64,000 bases of DNA from Myrica gale. Its lineage: Eukaryota; Streptophyta; Magnoliopsida; Fagales; Myricaceae. Below, one piece after another: positions 12,501-23,467 of this stretch (the first letter of the stretch is position 1; the number at the start of each line of letters is the position of its first letter). A model generated the notes under the pieces. The model was not told the DNA's origin. It was given only the letters and a program-made list of their open reading frames with translations, and made no database searches. The position numbers were made by a program, and so were the translations under genes. The stretch spans positions 10,602,001-10,666,000 of the forward strand of contig OZ005608.1 of assembly GCA_963930655.1 (NCBI GenBank), given 5' to 3'.

Positions 12501-13168
12501 AACCACTATCCAACAGAATTGGGAAATGACTAGAATACAAACGAGGCAACCTACACTAGATAACCTCCGGAAATAACATCTACCATTCTGAGCTAAAAAG
12601 GAATCTATCAATTCTGGACCAAGACTAAGAAGAACGATTATTGGACCATGTGAATTAACCACTCAGAGATAAAATCTGACAAATCGTTAATAGATCTCCC
12701 AAAACGTCCTGACCCTGACCTCTCACTAGGGAAACATGTGACATTAAAGTCACCACCAATATACCACGGAACATTCCACCAAGAGTATACACCCGCTAAT
12801 TCATCCTACAACAAACTTCCAAAAGATTCATCGTTAGGACCATAAACCTCAGAAAAAGCCCAAGTAAAACCATCCTCCACATTTTTAAAAGCCACCAATA
12901 GAGAATAAAGTCCAACACCAAAATCCTCCATCCCCAACACTCGAGTCCCATAAAATTAAGATACCTCCTGAGGCACATATAGCGGAAAATTACTCCACCT
13001 CACAGGAGGACCACCCTACAAACATCTCACTAAAGCCCTCGAAACATCTCCTACCTTAGTCTCCCGAAAGCACAAAAGTTTCCAACTATGGACTAAATTC
13101 TCAATCCTACTGCACTTCACATTGTCATTAAGACCCCGAACATTCCAACTTAGAATTCCAAGCTTCAT
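9509..13168 (-). pseudogene. LINE copy A, ORF2 (endonuclease, RT, RT zinc-binding)
   Basis: This is a minus-strand L1-like ORF2. It starts at 13168 with [15 protein letters not shown], the catalytic N-terminus of the APE-type endonuclease. YGPNDE and IGGDFNVTCFPSERSG blocks follow near 12830-12730. Reverse transcriptase is read from KAPSLDGFSFAFYQ (about 11880) through LRQGDPLSP (11310) and the catalytic LLFADDTLILCG (11190) to YLGLPLGA (10975). The connection region ([13 protein letters not shown] near 10620) and the RT zinc-binding domain ([29 protein letters not shown], about 10010-9900) come last. The 3' end near 9509 is A/T-rich and matches the ends of the other copies. Numerous stops and frameshifts make it inactive. 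Confidence 0.85.
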
Positions 13169-13230
13169 TAACAACCTGATATAGCCCTCCCACCCTTCCT
13201 ACTTTTCCTAAAAGCAGACATATGTCCTTC

Positions 13231-16200
13231 TGTAATAGCCCGGACTGTGAAGACCTCAAGTTGTCTTATAGTAATGAACACAGATATTTAAACTAAGATT
13301 ACGACCAATATGAGGATCGACAAAGCAACAAGATATTAAGCAAAATACAAGTATGACCTTTTATTAATACCGAGGTATTACAAAAGAGGAAAAACTTTCT
13401 ATAATGTACATACGAAAGTACAAAAAGGAAAGACTACAGCGAAAATACTAAGAAAACAGAAGATCTGTAATCCTTGTCATTAGTATCATCCAAGTCTAAG
13501 ATGTTGACATAGTTATCCGAGTGCGGAGTAAACCACCTATGGCCTCGCCCTTCTATTAGAACCTCTTGGTCACGTGTGACATAAAATTTTTAACTCCATA
13601 ATGATAAATTCATGTTGAATGGTGATGAGAATCCGAGCAACGCTTCAAAGGAGCTAGTTCAAGTTTCCGTAGGGTCGGCTACAAGAGAACGAGCCAAGAA
13701 GTTCAAGGACGTACTCGACGAACTCATTCATGAGATATGGGCTCAACCAATTTCGTGGAGGCCCATTGAGCATCATACATGTCAGCAACAAAGAATCATC
13801 ACCATGATTCAAATTCTAGAAGGACGCATCAAATCCGGTCAAGCCTAAGCTTCAAATGGGAAAAATTGGCATGTATATTTGCATGCCAATAAATTTCCGC
13901 AAAAAGACCTGGCTTTGAGGTTAAATGGACAATTATTTTAATTCCTTTTCTTTGGATGAGAATTTATTGGGCGTGCAGCCTCTTTTAACTTTTAAAGTTT
14001 TTATTTCCTTTTAGTTTTGCCATGTGACCATCTTTTCTTTCTTTACGTACAACTTTTTTCAAATAAGGAATACTCTATTTCCTTAGCCTTTTACGTCGAG
14101 CTTTTATGAAGTCAAATAAGGAATTTTTTTATTACCTTAGTCAAGTTTGTTGTGTCCGTCTAAGTTTAAACAAATAAGGAAGTTATTTCCTTGTCTTGTT
14201 TTGGTTTGCTTTAGGTGCCAAGTGTGTTAGGAAATAAGAAAAATTTATTTCCTTATTTGTCTTATGTGTTTTAGGCTAGTAAAGATTTCTTTACTTAGCT
14301 AATTTCGAATTTTATTAGGTTTTGTTTCCTTGTTATTTTCAGCCCTTTAAATAGGAGCTTTGCATTGTAATTCGAGATACACTTTGATCAATACAATTGT
14401 GAGGATTTATTCTCTTTGGTTCTTTGAAGAACTTCTCGAACTTATCGGGATTTCCCGTGGCGTTCACTTCGACTTATCAAACGGAATTTTCATCCCCGTT
14501 TGTGGCGTTTTCATTATATCGAGGTTCTTGTTTTCTTAAACAACGGATCGAGGTTTCCATTCGAATCAGTCCTAAAAATGATCTTGGGTTCCCTTTAGTT
14601 GTCGGGTCTCGTAACTCTTAGCGAGGTCCACATCAGCCTTGGTGAATTCACCTAAATAAACCTCAAACATCTACTAAAGAAAATTTTTAACAAACAACAG
14701 TAAGTCCAAATGACTCAGTAAAATCAGTGGTTAGTACAACAGAATAGCATATACAAGAACAAAATATTGAAGAAATCCGTTGAACAATAAGATCTCAATA
14801 GAATAAGAAAGTAAATGAAAAGACTCAATTCTTAAAATATGATATTTTCTACTTTTCAATCACCACTCCTCTCACTCCTTAAAGTGAATCACTGGGCTAG
14901 AGTGACGGGTTACAAGTAACCCTCATGTTTTGCGTCATTACTCCCAGAGTAGAACATGGCCAGTATTTTGCAACATTACCCCCAAAGTAGAATTCAGTAT
15001 CCTCATAGAGGATGCTACAACAAGTGGAACACACCCTCTTGTGCACAGTATTGTCAAGTCTTCATAGTACACATTAAGTATGTATCTCTCATGTCAACGT
15101 CCATACATATCATTCATGATATACAACACCTTAATCATACTTGAACATCCAAAATATTCATTTCCAACATACAAGTAAAGTATGCATGTCTTATATCAAC
15201 GCTCATACATCTCATTTATGATATGCAATACCTTAACTCGTTTCCATCATTGTAACACGACAAAACATTTTTTCCAACGAATAGTGTTTGTAAAGAGAAA
15301 ACAACACTTTGATCTCTCGGTTAAAAACCGGTTTAATCACCACGTAGAAAAACTAATTTTGACATAAAAAAGTATTGAAATCAGAAGGAATATTTCAAAA
15401 GAAATATGTTCAAGCTTTGAAAAACAACTTTTGGAAGAAATTTTGAAAAGAAACATATCAAAGTTGAAAAATACTTTGAAAATGGTATTATTTCGAAAAG
15501 ATGAGCTTGTTCTTCGTCGTGAACACGAAGAAACATGAAGAACCTCAAGTATATGAAAAATGTAAACAACATCAATTGATGCTAGAAGAAGAAATACAAG
15601 AGATTCACAAAATTATTTTGAAAGCTTTTGACTCAAAATCAAAGATAACCAACATAACTTTACCTCTAAGCGAGTTTGATCTTCACTAATCTTAACTAAG
15701 TGATTTCCTCCTTCTTGCTTCTACTTCACTTCCTTCTTAATCTCAAGCTTAACTCATAAATTTAGGATTAGATGGTGTAAGTTTAAATGGCCGGATCCCC
15801 TATTTATAGGCAAGCTTGATTCGTCACAATGCGACACGTGTCCTACTAGCTCCGATGAGTCAAAAGGCTATTCCGACCACAGCTGTTGAGCATGCTTATC
15901 GTTGAATTTTTCACTATAGCTTAGGTGAGTCGCCGCCTAGGTCCACCAGTGGTCGACACCTCGAACTACCTAAGTCCTAGCCTTTTCTGTCGTACTTCTT
16001 GAATCGATTTGTCGTGCTTCTAGCTTTGATTTGTCATACTTTCTATACATGACTAAGTTTTGCTAATTACCTCAATAATCCATCGATATTCACTAAACAA
16101 CCTACTTGCTTCCACTAATCGACCTACTTGCTTTTGAAAAAGAAAAAGTCTCCAAATTTAAACCATAACCTCATGGATGATCTCTCAACATATTAAAAGA

Positions 16201-16477
16201 ATAAAAATCATTATGATTTGGTTTTCAAGACAAAAGCATCCTACTAGCTTAAAATTTTTTATTGATCCAATACATATTCCTCAATGTCCTGAACAACAAC
16301 TCAGATGCATGTGAACTCCAAATCTCCTTTAATCATGTCCTAATCAAGATTTTCAACTTAGTATATCACGTACTAAATAATCTCATTTACTTGCTATGTA
16401 CCCTCTAATGCACTACTAATCATAAACAAGATGTAATAGAAAATATGCATGTTATGTTAAAAACTTGGGGTATGACA
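13231..16477 (-). repeat. Solo LTR, chromovirus type, 3.25 kb
   Basis: The plus-strand ends are TGTAATAGCCCGG (13231) and CTTGGGGTATGACA (16477). Read on the minus strand it starts TGTCATACCCCAAG, as many Del/Tekay-like LTRs do. Flanking 5-bp sequences CCTTC (13226-13230) and CATTC (16478-16482) match at 4 of 5 positions and look like an aged target duplication. The flanks are the two halves of LINE copy A, so the LTR landed just before that LINE's ORF2. It contains no protein domains of its own, and a piece of another gypsy element is nested at about 13590-14635. Confidence 0.65.
13590..14635 (+). mobile_element. Nested Ty3/gypsy 3' fragment: pol C-terminus plus LTR
   Basis: The plus-strand frame 13612-13848 encodes 78 residues with the block SATRERAKKFKDVLDELIHEIWAQ, typical of the extreme C-terminus of some plant gypsy polyproteins (a TRARAKKFK motif). 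LTR-like DNA follows: TATA-like TTTAAATAGGAGC at about 14345, a GATCAATACAATTG segment, and the block GTGGCGTTCACTTCGACTTATC near 14456. It apparently ends at CGAGGTCCACATCA (14635). No reverse transcriptase or integrase is present, so this is a 5'-truncated remnant inside the solo LTR. The left boundary is approximate. Confidence 0.5.
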
Positions 16478-18470
16478 CATTCATAATTAATAATAGATAA
16501 CAAACCCTTCATTTCCCTTACCAACTTCCCCCTAATTGACTAGGAGATTTCCTACACATAAGCTCCCTAGCCTTTTCCAACTCTTCAAATAATTCCATCA
16601 ATTTATTATCAAACCCCTCACATGAAACCCCCACCATTCTTCGGAAAGAGGACACCATATTCAGTACCCATTTTGATTTAGGATAACAAATCTGCAAAGG
16701 TTCCCAACACTACTTAGAAAACCCATTACCATCACCAAACATAGCCCCTCCCTCCTCTGGACCCAAAATTAACACACCACCCTCCTCTGGAACTTTAGAA
16801 ATAACAGCAACACCACCCACCCCCCAACCTCCCTCGAGCATAACATATCATCACAAGCACCCAACTGCAAACCATGCACCAAAGAAGACTCTCCTACCAA
16901 CAACCCATCTCTCCCAACAATCTCCGAATGGTCCTCAACACCCACAACGTCGACAACATGCACAACCCTAGGAAGAACAAGAAAATCAACCTCCCTATTA
17001 GAAAAATTACCACCAATACACACCTGAATGTCCCTGCTTGATATGTTCTCAACAAGAGTTGTCCTATCAACGAATAAGAAATCGGCATATCTCATACTGA
17101 CCCACCCAATTCCGGCTCCAAACCATCGGCTACCGTCGACCCACCCAGGTCTCAGTCCTCTTCTGCGCGAACAACGTCTGCCAGTTTTTCCTAAGACACC
17201 ACCTCGACCTCACCCAAAGAAAGGCCAGATCCCAACTCCGCCTATTGCAAGAAAGGCCCACTACCCAATCGAGAACTGTCGGATTACCAAGAGAAGGCCC
17301 CCTAGATAATTTCCCTATATGTTATCATGTGGTACTATTAAGTCATTAAATTGGGTCGTGGCCTTATGGGTCTTTAGAATAAACCCACAAACCTGACATT
17401 TTAACTCCAAATCACTAGGCCTCCCGAACCCAATTGAGATACTAACTTCTCCAGCCTTTACATCTGCCTCCTCAAGCCCATAATCTGAGAGCAAAGATTA
17501 TTTTCTTTGTCCAACACATCACTACTCGACAAAGAAACCATAAGGTCCCCACCTTTTGAAAAATCTTCCACCGCATTTAATAGACATTTATTAGGAACCG
17601 AAACAGTAGCCCCTAATTTTGCAAGCGAACCTTGCCTTTCCAAAAATGGTACGACTTCTTTACCATTTACATGAATCATGCCCTGCCCAATATCACCCAT
17701 GCGTTGTTGTTGCCTCCAACCAACAACTAGCCTCCCAGAAACGTTACGTCTTCTTTACCATTGACGTGAATCAAGCCCTGTGCAATATCATCCCCTGCAC
17801 TGTTGTTGCTGCAGGCCAACAACTGGCCCCCATGAACGACGTCAATAAAAGAAACATCAGGAAGAATGTTTGGACTGCGCTTCGGGACATTTCGACATTG
17901 TTGCGAACTAAAATGTGACACTGCCTCCTGGAAGACACGGTTTTGAATCTGCTGACCATAGGCAAATCTACCTTCTGGCACCATTACCACCCCCACTTTC
18001 CAACCTCTGCCATATTCAACAATTGCAACATACCGACCACCTTTGTTCATACACCTCTGAGCCAAGAAATCACGGCCAGATTCGTTAAACTTTGATGAAA
18101 AATCAAAATTAACCCCCGCTTTCAACAGCTTATCCGACATATTCACCATCCATAGCACACCAAACTTCCCCATGAGAATCGAGTTAATGGATTTGAAACT
18201 CCATTCCAAAAACTTGACCACCCCTTTAGCACTAATGAGCACCTGAAATTCCTTTCGACTCAATACAGAAACTAAGAACACACGACATCTTACCACCCTC
18301 CACACCTAACTTTGCAACCTTCTGAGTTTTCTACATAAAAGATACTATGAGACCACAGAGACTGATTCCCACTTTCAAAGATTTCAAATTTTAAAAACGA
18401 AAATAGACCTCTTACTTCATTAAAAATATCAACCAAATCAATATATAAATGCCATCTTATCCATCGACAC
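16478..18470 (-). pseudogene. LINE copy A, ORF1 (gag-like) relic
   Basis: The minus strand carries the ORF1 half of LINE copy A, cut from ORF2 by the solo LTR. The best-preserved part (18305-17727) reads FGVLWMVN, then SSKFNESGRDFLAQRC, NKGGRYVAIVEYG and VGVVMVPEG. The same order occurs in LINE copy B at 24500-24760 ([36 protein letters not shown]), which supports homology. The protein would coat LINE RNA. Below 17460 the frame is poorly preserved. A tandem duplication lies at 17656-17845. Stops and frameshifts make it inactive. Confidence 0.65.
17656..17845 (-). repeat. 95-bp tandem duplication in LINE A ORF1
   Basis: Two diverged copies of about 95 bp, starting with TTCTTTACCATT at 17656 and 17751, both continue with a GAATCA-GCCCTG-CCAATATCA segment. 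On the minus strand each encodes a related GDI-QG-IHVNGKE segment, once in each of two frames. Confidence 0.6.
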
Positions 18471-18734
18471 AATTCAATTTCACAATATCAACCTAATCAT
18501 ATCCACAATTTCACAAATATGTGAAATGAAATCACAACATGAGAGAGAGGCTGAAGTGAGAGAGCCGAGAGGGATACCTAGCCTACAAGGATCGACAACT
18601 TGCAAGAGCAACAGAGCATGGCAAACTGACAGCTGAGAGAGAGAGTCGAAGAGAGAAAGAGAGGCTGAGAGAGAGCCCGACGAAAAGGGAGAGCCGAACG
18701 GAGAGACAAGAGAGGCTAAGAGGGAGAGCCGAAC
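18471..18734 (-). other. Pyrimidine-rich leader upstream of LINE A ORF1
   Basis: On the plus strand this is a string of GAGAGAG and GAGCCGAGA segments; on the minus strand it is a CT-rich leader. Similar purine-rich DNA resumes after the solo LTR at 22494-22540, so the leader was split by that insertion. A CT-rich stretch also precedes ORF1 of LINE copy B (about 24305-24340), in line with a LINE 5' UTR. Confidence 0.4.
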
Positions 18735-21700
18735 TGTAAGACCCCGAAGAAACCCGTGTCTACTTCATTACTAGATGAGGGATTTCATGGCCTATTCTGT
18801 ATTAAAAGAAACCTTGCTTGGCCAAGGCATGATTTTATGTTAAGAAAATGTATGTGTAATTATTTTGAATTTCTAAAATGTGATGTTATGATTTAAATGC
18901 TATGGATGGAATTTAAATTTTTATAGTAACCAATTTCATGTTGCTAGATTTATTGTATATTTTTCCTTCAATATTCTTGATTTTAATTTTTGAGGGATTC
19001 TCTTATGAATGATTTTGGAGTATTAAGACTTGCATGTTGGGCTTAGAAACCTCAATAAGGGGCTGATATTGGGCTACCCATTTATGGCCGGTTATTGGAT
19101 GTAATTGGGCCTTGAAGTTGTGTCATATGGGCTGCCCAATTACATGTGATGATGGGCCCTTGAAGTGTGATGTTGGGCTACCATGAGGCTTATAACATTT
19201 GGTGTACATTGGGCTTATAATGGCATGCTAATGGGCTGCCAAAATAAGCATGGAGATGGGCTTTGGAAAGCATGATATTGGGTTGCCATGGAGCCCATGG
19301 CAATGTGCCTTGTAATGGTGCTATTGGGCCTTAAGGAAGTTGGACATTAAGCCTAAGCCCTTAGGCTTATGAATTGGGCTTTAGGATATGATGATGGGCC
19401 TTGAATCAAGGGCTTAATGGACTGCCCAATGGGCCATGCAAATTAGATTTAGAAAGTTAGATTAATGAAACTAATCTTACTTAAGTTTCCTAAGCAACTA
19501 GATTAGGATAAGTAAACTAGGTAGTTAGAATTCAACCAAATGAACTAATTGGTGGAACAAGTCTTTAAATAAAAGTTGGATTTATGTGGTGGGGAGGAGG
19601 CACACGTGAAAGACAAGAGTTAAATTTTGTGGTGGGAAGAGTTATACTAGAAAGGCAATGGAGACAAGAGGGAGACAAGAAATGAAAAAGCTGAAAAATG
19701 ACATGGAAGAGGAAATGATGTCATGGCCGAATATCATGGCTAGGTGCATGCCATTGCCTTACATGCCTATCACCCTTTTTCCCCCTTCAATTGTGCTCAT
19801 TTAGGCCACCTTAGTCGACCAACACAAGGCCAAAGGATAGAAACACAAGCATAGAGAGTAGAACCGAAACTAAGAGAGAAAGGGAGAAGAAGAGAGAACC
19901 AAGGGAGAACCGAAACTCTTGGACCCAAAAGGCTGAGGTTTGAGCTGCTGTCAAGGGGATTTGTGTCAAGGGAAGAAGGAGGACAAGGAAGAAGAAGAAA
20001 GGAGAAGAAGGAAGTGAAGTGAAAGAGGTATTGTGCAAAGGAAAGAGAGAAAAGGAACAAAGGAGCACTAAGGTAAAAAAAACTCTCTTGATGGCCGAAC
20101 TCTCTTGTGTATAGATCTTAGAGTTTGAGTTGTTTCATGCATGGATATGATGAGATCTGGATGATTAAGAACCTTAGGTTGTTTAGTAGGTGAAAGAGAG
20201 AAGAAGCTTGCAAAGGAACAAAGAGAAAGGAGAAGGAGCAACAAGGTAAAAAATTGGATCTCACATTTCCCATGCTAGCCGAATCCTTCATGTATTGGGA
20301 TCTTGGGCTTTTATGTTTTATTTTTGGTTGGATTTTGATCATGGTTATGTGTAAGTGTTAGATCTGGACATACATGCTTAGATCTAAGATTGAATGTGAA
20401 GAAAAATGCAAATGGAGAACAATGCATGTTAAAGGAAGTTAAATCTAGGTCTTGTTGTGTTGGTTGGTTGCAAGTTAATTATTTTCCCTAGATCTATGGA
20501 TGTTAGTGTATATAAAGTGCAGATCTGGGCTTATTGAACATGAATGAAGGAAGTATGGTGAAAATGTATGCAAAGATGGGTTGTAGAAGTCAATGTGTGC
20601 ATGATAGGGATTTTAGCATGAAAAATGTGGGATTTTGATGTATAGCCGAACCATGTATGCCTTAGGTTTTCATGAGTGGTTTGTATATGCTTAGATCTGG
20701 ACATTGGCCATGTTATGTACAAGATTTATGACCTAATGCATGGTAGATGATTGCTAAGTGTAAAGAATGCATGCAAAGTAAAAGAACCGAAGAAAACCTA
20801 GTAGTGTTGTGATATTTTGGGTTGGCCGAATATTGCTATTAGTGATAACTTGTGTTTGTGTTTTGATTTTTAGATCCTAAGTTGTGAATCTATTGAATGG
20901 AGGAAGGGGTCACCATTGGAGATAAATTTTGACTTAGAACACATAGAACTTGGTGTTGGCCGAATGCCTAGTGTGTAGAGACCCTAATTGCTAGTTTGTG
21001 ATAAATGGAATATCATTGATTAGGATGGATAAATGAGATTAGGATTGGATAATCGGATTAAAGGATATTAAGGCTTAGAAGTTAGGGTTATAAGGAATTA
21101 GCAAAACCTTGTGTTGAAAGCATGTACTAAAGATTTAATTAGAATAAATAGGTCTTGGCCGAATTTATTAAGTGAATTACACTTGTGAAGATTTTATTAA
21201 GTACATTAAATAATGGGAGACTTGGATTTAACCCTAATCTATTAATTGATTAAAACCCTAATCGGGAATAGATATATAAATATTTTAATATGGTTTAATA
21301 ATTAAATAACGTAAGTTTAGATATTATTAGAAGAATAAATAAAATACTTTATATGATTAAAAGAATTTCAGTGATATATATATATTTAATAATTACGTGT
21401 TATTTCTTAAAGTCTAAGAAATATTTGAATCGCTTGTAGGCGATCTACGTGTTTTATACACTACCAAGGAAGACCAAGAGTAAGTGGATACTGTAAGTGG
21501 ACAGTAAGTGTTCTTTTTCAAAACTGGAATGACACACTGCATCGTTTCATGAACAAGCATAAGATTTTGATCAAGCATGACATGACATGTGCATTGCATG
21601 AATTTTTCTAAAGAGAATGTTTATGCAATGATTTTATGGAAAGATTATGAAAAGTTTTATGAAACGATAAGTTAAGTTAAGGGGCACTGGTCGGTACCGT

Positions 21701-22493
21701 ACCATCAAGATGGACTCCCATACCGAAGGGCAAATGTGAGAAGGATGGGTGAATCCACGAGGCTGTGCAAACCACACTGAAGGACATTGAGAAGGTGTGG
21801 TGCCTCCAAGGGTCATGTCTAGCCACTGAAGGACAAATGAGAGAAGGTGCGCTAGCTGACCACATGTAAGGTCTCCAAGGGAATTCGGGGACAGTTCCAA
21901 AGGGAACGCACAACCCTAACTTCAGGGGTTAAATGGAGCGAGCCCACAAGTAAAAGAGATTAAATGGTTGTGAAAGGCCAAGAGTGGCATAAGTATGAAT
22001 AAGTAATTTTCAAGGGCCTGGGGCCGAATTTAAGCAAGAGCATGTGCATATCCATGACATGCATGTGCATCACTTATCAAGTTCTCTTCTTTCATGATTA
22101 AGCAAGCATAAGTCAAGAGCATGTTTCAAAGTTATGTCTTTCCCTTACTGAGTCTTTTTGACTCACGTTTTTAAAAATTGTGTCATTCCAGATGCCACAG
22201 GTGAAGAGAGTCAGGAGGACTACCTGACTTAGAAGGACCCAGATGTTATTCTTATTTTGATTTATGGTGACCTGATCGATGAGATCCGTCACTAGTTGAA
22301 TTCTAAAATATTATATATGTTTTGTATGAAAACTTAATGAGAACCCTGATTATGTAAGATTTAGCTCGAATCCCTCGCGATCTTGTATGTTTCCGCCGTA
22401 AGCACGTAAGTAAGTAAGTAAGAACGTTGGAGCTATCCGGAGAATAGCTCGCGGCTGTCACGATTCCTGCGGGGTGTCGTTCGGGGCGTGACA
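18735..22493 (+). repeat. Solo LTR, chromovirus type, 3.76 kb
   Basis: The ends are TGTAAGACCCCGAAG (18735) and TTCGGGGCGTGACA (22493). Flanking CGAAC (18730-18734) and CTAAC (22494-22498) agree at 4 of 5 bases, consistent with an old 5-bp target duplication. No protein domain is present. The body has features I associate with very long Del/Tekay-type LTRs: repeated GGCCGAAT/GGCCGAAC words, and between 21680 and 21910 several variants of a CACTGAAGGAC--GAGAAGG phrase. A short AAGTAAGTAAGTAAG run lies at about 22405. It sits within the leader of LINE copy A. Orientation and family are inferred. Confidence 0.6.
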
Positions 22494-22498
22494 CTAAC

Positions 22499-23040
22499 AG
22501 AGAGGGAGTCTCATGTTCTCCCTCTCACTGAATTAAACCCACCATTTCAGCCTGGACTTAATTTTTTTAAGCAGACACTGTTAATAATAATAATAAAAAA
22601 AGCGAGTTGGACTTGGGGCTGGGCAAGGCAGGCATGGTCTGATGGGGGGCAAAACACTTTAAAAAAACCATTTGATTTTCCAAAGCCAATCGAGACCGGG
22701 CCAGGGCCCCTATTCGCCCCGGCTTGGTTCCGCCATTGGATGGGCTTGCATGGAGGATCAGAAAGAGGGATTTATCACCAAAACCAAAGTCGAAATCCAG
22801 TCTCCTTTAGAGAAAGTCTCTTATTTCTGTCTAATGGATGGTGCATACTGTTCCTCGCATATTACAGCTTATCTTTCCCTGAAGATGCATGGAGAGTGCC
22901 ATATCATGATTCTCTTCAGGGGATTGATAGGAATAGAGTAATTATTGTGAAGATCGCCATGTGCAGGCAAAAATATAAAAGAGACTCCCCAGTTATTCAA
23001 GTCAAATCTCCCAACTAAAAACAGAGAAAATAAAAGGAAA
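22499..23040. other. Unassigned DNA between LINE A and the host gene
   Basis: A 176-codon frame on the plus strand (22488-23018) spans this stretch but resembles nothing I know and begins inside the solo-LTR terminus, so I do not call it a gene. Read on the minus strand, CAATGGCGGAACCAAG (about 22741-22726) resembles the terminal repeat word of Tip100-like hAT elements, and GC-rich GGGGCCCTGGCCCGG follows. No partner end was identified. Confidence 0.3.
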
Positions 23041-23251
23041 TTGAAATCATGAATGAAAACTGACACTTTGATATGATTCATTAGATACAATGTGTGACTT
23101 TCCAATTTACATAGACACGAGAGGAATGATATTAAAAGGGGAAAGTAAGATATTACAAGAAAAACATAAAAGGTAAAAAGGAGTTTGAAGTTGTTGCATA
23201 TGACTGAGTGGAAACTGTCTCAAATTTGAAACAAGAAACAAACACCAGGCT

Positions 23252-23467
23252 TTAAATCCCAGATGCGTTACAGTCTTCAAGTAGGTTCAGCAGATTATGT
23301 TCGGGAGCACTGAGAGATGGTAGAATCAAACGGTTGGACCTGCTTGACCTTTGTTTTGTCTCATCAGCATCAGATTCAGATTCAAGAGCTTCACCTTCCT
23401 TCATCACTGGCAGGTCAGTTCTCCTTCGCACAGTTGCAGATACTCGCTCCTTCCATATTCTTCCATC
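23252..23467 (-). CDS. Exon 3 (last) of the 151-aa gene
   Basis: It encodes the final 71 residues and the stop TAA (23254-23252). The acceptor is TTTTTGTCATCAG/GATGG. No canonical AATAAA was seen in the next 200 bp on the minus strand; AATGAA at about 23080 is a possible polyadenylation signal. It is separated from exon 2 by 15,692 bp of transposon-filled intron. Confidence 0.8.
   Translation of the reverse strand, partial: DGRIWKERVSATVRRRTDLPVMKEGEALESESDADETKQRSSRSNRLILPSLSAPEHNLLNLLEDCNASGI

Noticed and set aside
19797..20068. Hydrophobic Leu/Ser-rich minus-strand frames
   Set aside because: They come from purine-rich GAGAAG repeats within the solo LTR read on the opposite strand.
22488..23018. 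176-codon plus-strand frame
   Set aside because: It starts within the terminal bases of a solo LTR, crosses unrelated segments, shows no motif and overlaps the 3' flank of the host gene; probably chance.
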